Shown here: piece after piece, positions 62,905 through 64,000 of the stretch
Layout: every line of letters begins with the position of its first letter
Numbering within the stretch: the first letter of the stretch is position 1
DNA from: Christiangramia flava JLT2011
Lineage (GTDB): Bacteria; Bacteroidota; Bacteroidia; Flavobacteriales; Flavobacteriaceae
Reading direction: 5' to 3'
NCBI RefSeq assembly: GCF_001951155.1
Contig: NZ_CP016359.1
Location: forward strand, 1,071,001 to 1,135,000
DNA: 64,000 bases
The notes under the pieces: model-generated
What the model was told of the DNA's origin: nothing
Database searches by the model: none
Seen by the model: only the letters and a program-made list of their open reading frames with translations
Position numbers and translations under genes: made by a program

Positions 62905-64000
62905 ATGGGTCAGTTAAGAGGATTTTTAGAATACGACAGAGCAGAAGAAGACAAAGAAAAAGTTGAAGATCGGGTCAAGAACTATCAGGAGTTTACCAAA
63001 TCTCCTTCAACCGAAGAATTGAATAAACAAGGAGGACGCTGTATGGATTGCGGGATTCCTTTTTGCCATAGCGGTTGCCCGTTGGGTAATTTGATCCCCG
63101 ATTTCAATCATGCGGTTTACCGAAACGAGTGGCAAAAGGCCCTTAAAATTCTTCATGCCACCAATAACTTTCCGGAGTTTACCGGAAGGCTATGCCCCGC
63201 TCCCTGTGAATCAGCTTGCGTGCTTGGTATTATCGAACCGCCTGTTTCTATTGAAATGATCGAGAAATATATCGTGGAAAGAGGTTTTCAGGAAGGTTGG
63301 ATCCAACCGGAGCCTCCAAAACACCGTACCGGGAAAACCGTTGCAGTTATTGGATCGGGACCCGCAGGATTGGCCGCCGCACAGCAGTTGAATCGCGCTG
63401 GTCACCAGGTTACGGTTTTCGAAAGAGATGCGAAGGTTGGTGGTTTGCTGCGATATGGCATTCCAGACTTCAAAATGGAAAAGCATGTAATTGACCGCCG
63501 ATTGCACATCATGGAAGAAGAAGGAATCACTTTTCAAACAAATACCGAAGTTGGTAAAAACTATGAGAGCGAAAAATTAAAGAAATTTGATGCGATCGTT
63601 TTGTGTGGTGGAGCAACCCAACGAAGGAATTTGCCGATTCCGGGATCTGACAGTGAAGGAGTCATTCAGGCCATGGAATTCTTAAAACATAATAATGAAG
63701 CGGTTGACGGGCTACATGAAGTAGCAGAAAGACTTTCTGCAAAAGGGAAAAACGTGATCGTGATTGGTGGTGGAGATACCGGTTCAGATTGCGTGGGAAC
63801 TTCCAACAGACACGGAGCCAAATCAGTGACAAATTTTGAAATTCTTCCAATGCCTTCTGAAGCCAGAACCAACGAAAACCCTTGGCCTTACTGGCCTTTC
63901 ACATTGAAAACCAGCTCTTCCCATGAAGAGGGAGTTGAAAGAAACTGGAGCATTCAAACCAAAGAATTCGTGAAAGATGAAGAAGGAAAGCTAAAAGGAC
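62905..64000 (+). CDS. gltD: Glutamate synthase small subunit (partial at right edge)
   Basis: ATG at 62905, 365 complete codons before the window ends, so the C-terminus is missing. N-terminal 4Fe-4S cysteines are GGRCMDCGIPFCHSGCPLGN and GRLCPAPCESACVLG. The FAD fingerprint is VAVIGSGPAGLAAAQQL, and the NADPH fingerprint is VIVIGGGDTGSDCVG. It transfers electrons from NADPH to GltB. Three bases separate it from gltB, so they form an operon. Confidence 0.97.
   Translation, partial: MGQLRGFLEYDRAEEDKEKVEDRVKNYQEFTKSPSTEELNKQGGRCMDCGIPFCHSGCPLGNLIPDFNHAVYRNEWQKALKILHATNNFPEFTGRLCPAPCESACVLGIIEPPVSIEMIEKYIVERGFQEGWIQPEPPKHRTGKTVAVIGSGPAGLAAAQQLNRAGHQVTVFERDAKVGGLLRYGIPDFKMEKHVIDRRLHIMEEEGITFQTNTEVGKNYESEKLKKFDAIVLCGGATQRRNLPIPGSDSEGVIQAMEFLKHNNEAVDGLHEVAERLSAKGKNVIVIGGGDTGSDCVGTSNRHGAKSVTNFEILPMPSEARTNENPWPYWPFTLKTSSSHEEGVERNWSIQTKEFVKDEEGKLKG

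Overview
The window reads as chromosomal DNA of a marine or soil flavobacterium (Bacteroidota, Flavobacteriaceae; a Gramella/Zunongwangia-like relative is my inference). The evidence is SusC/SusD pairs, a type IX secretion C-terminal sorting domain, DUF6520-like small secreted proteins, TAnnTTTG promoters, an IntDOT-like tyrosine recombinase without the first catalytic Arg, and an AT-rich intergenic background.

Layout. (1) 1-4201: a PLP-dependent alpha-oxoamine synthase fused to a GNAT/FemAB-like acyltransferase (cut by the left edge), divergent from a small DUF7793-like protein and a PAS-AraC regulator, then a small secreted protein. (2) 4249-10085: a RagAB-like operon (SusC, SusD, M16 zinc peptidase). 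Its SusC gene is broken twice: it has lost its 5' half at about 10085 and is frameshifted by a 10-bp tandem duplication. (3) 10086-12154: a small defence-type insertion with a 107-nt inverted-repeat structure, an XRE regulator and an orphan HNH endonuclease that looks like a phosphorothioate-DNA-binding restriction enzyme. (4) 12217-16453: a TPR histidine kinase / NarL-type response regulator operon, a small secreted ORF and a divergent M57 metallopeptidase lipoprotein. Two matching 7-2-7 inverted repeats (12446, 15478) look like binding sites of the regulator. (5) 16559-39391: a 23-kb polysaccharide utilisation locus for a beta-mannan, probably sulfated: SusC, SusD, surface lipoprotein, GH26, two GH5 enzymes (one with a ricin-type lectin domain), GH130, two paralogous clan-A hydrolases that I cannot assign, GH30, sulfatase, sodium symporter, sugar kinase, LacI and AraC regulators and a TIM-barrel isomerase. 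The island is flanked by about 95-bp imperfect direct repeats made of the 3' end of the M57 gene and its terminator. (6) 39550-42388: an SRAP (HMCES/YedK) protein, small unknown proteins and a second SRAP homologue that has lost every catalytic residue, around a divergent promoter with a tandem GGAATATTTCC operator. (7) 42385-44547: ybeY, a tyrosine integrase and tRNA-Val, a plausible integration hotspot. (8) 44691-64000: mostly core genes: folC-tonB-exbD-exbB, glutamate dehydrogenase, anmK, acyl-CoA dehydrogenase, a 1769-residue T9SS adhesin with nine 270-bp repeats, and gltB-gltD (gltD cut by the right edge).

How the parts work together. In the PUL, outer-membrane mannanases (GH26, GH5) and the sulfatase would open the polymer, SusCD would import fragments, periplasmic hydrolases would trim them, the symporter would bring oligosaccharides to the cytoplasm, GH130 would phosphorolyse them and the ROK-like kinase would phosphorylate the released hexose. 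The most unusual signals are the flanking repeats of the PUL, the two-component regulon with NarL-like sites, the dead SRAP paralogue beside a live one, the synthase-acyltransferase fusion and the higher-order repeat in the adhesin.
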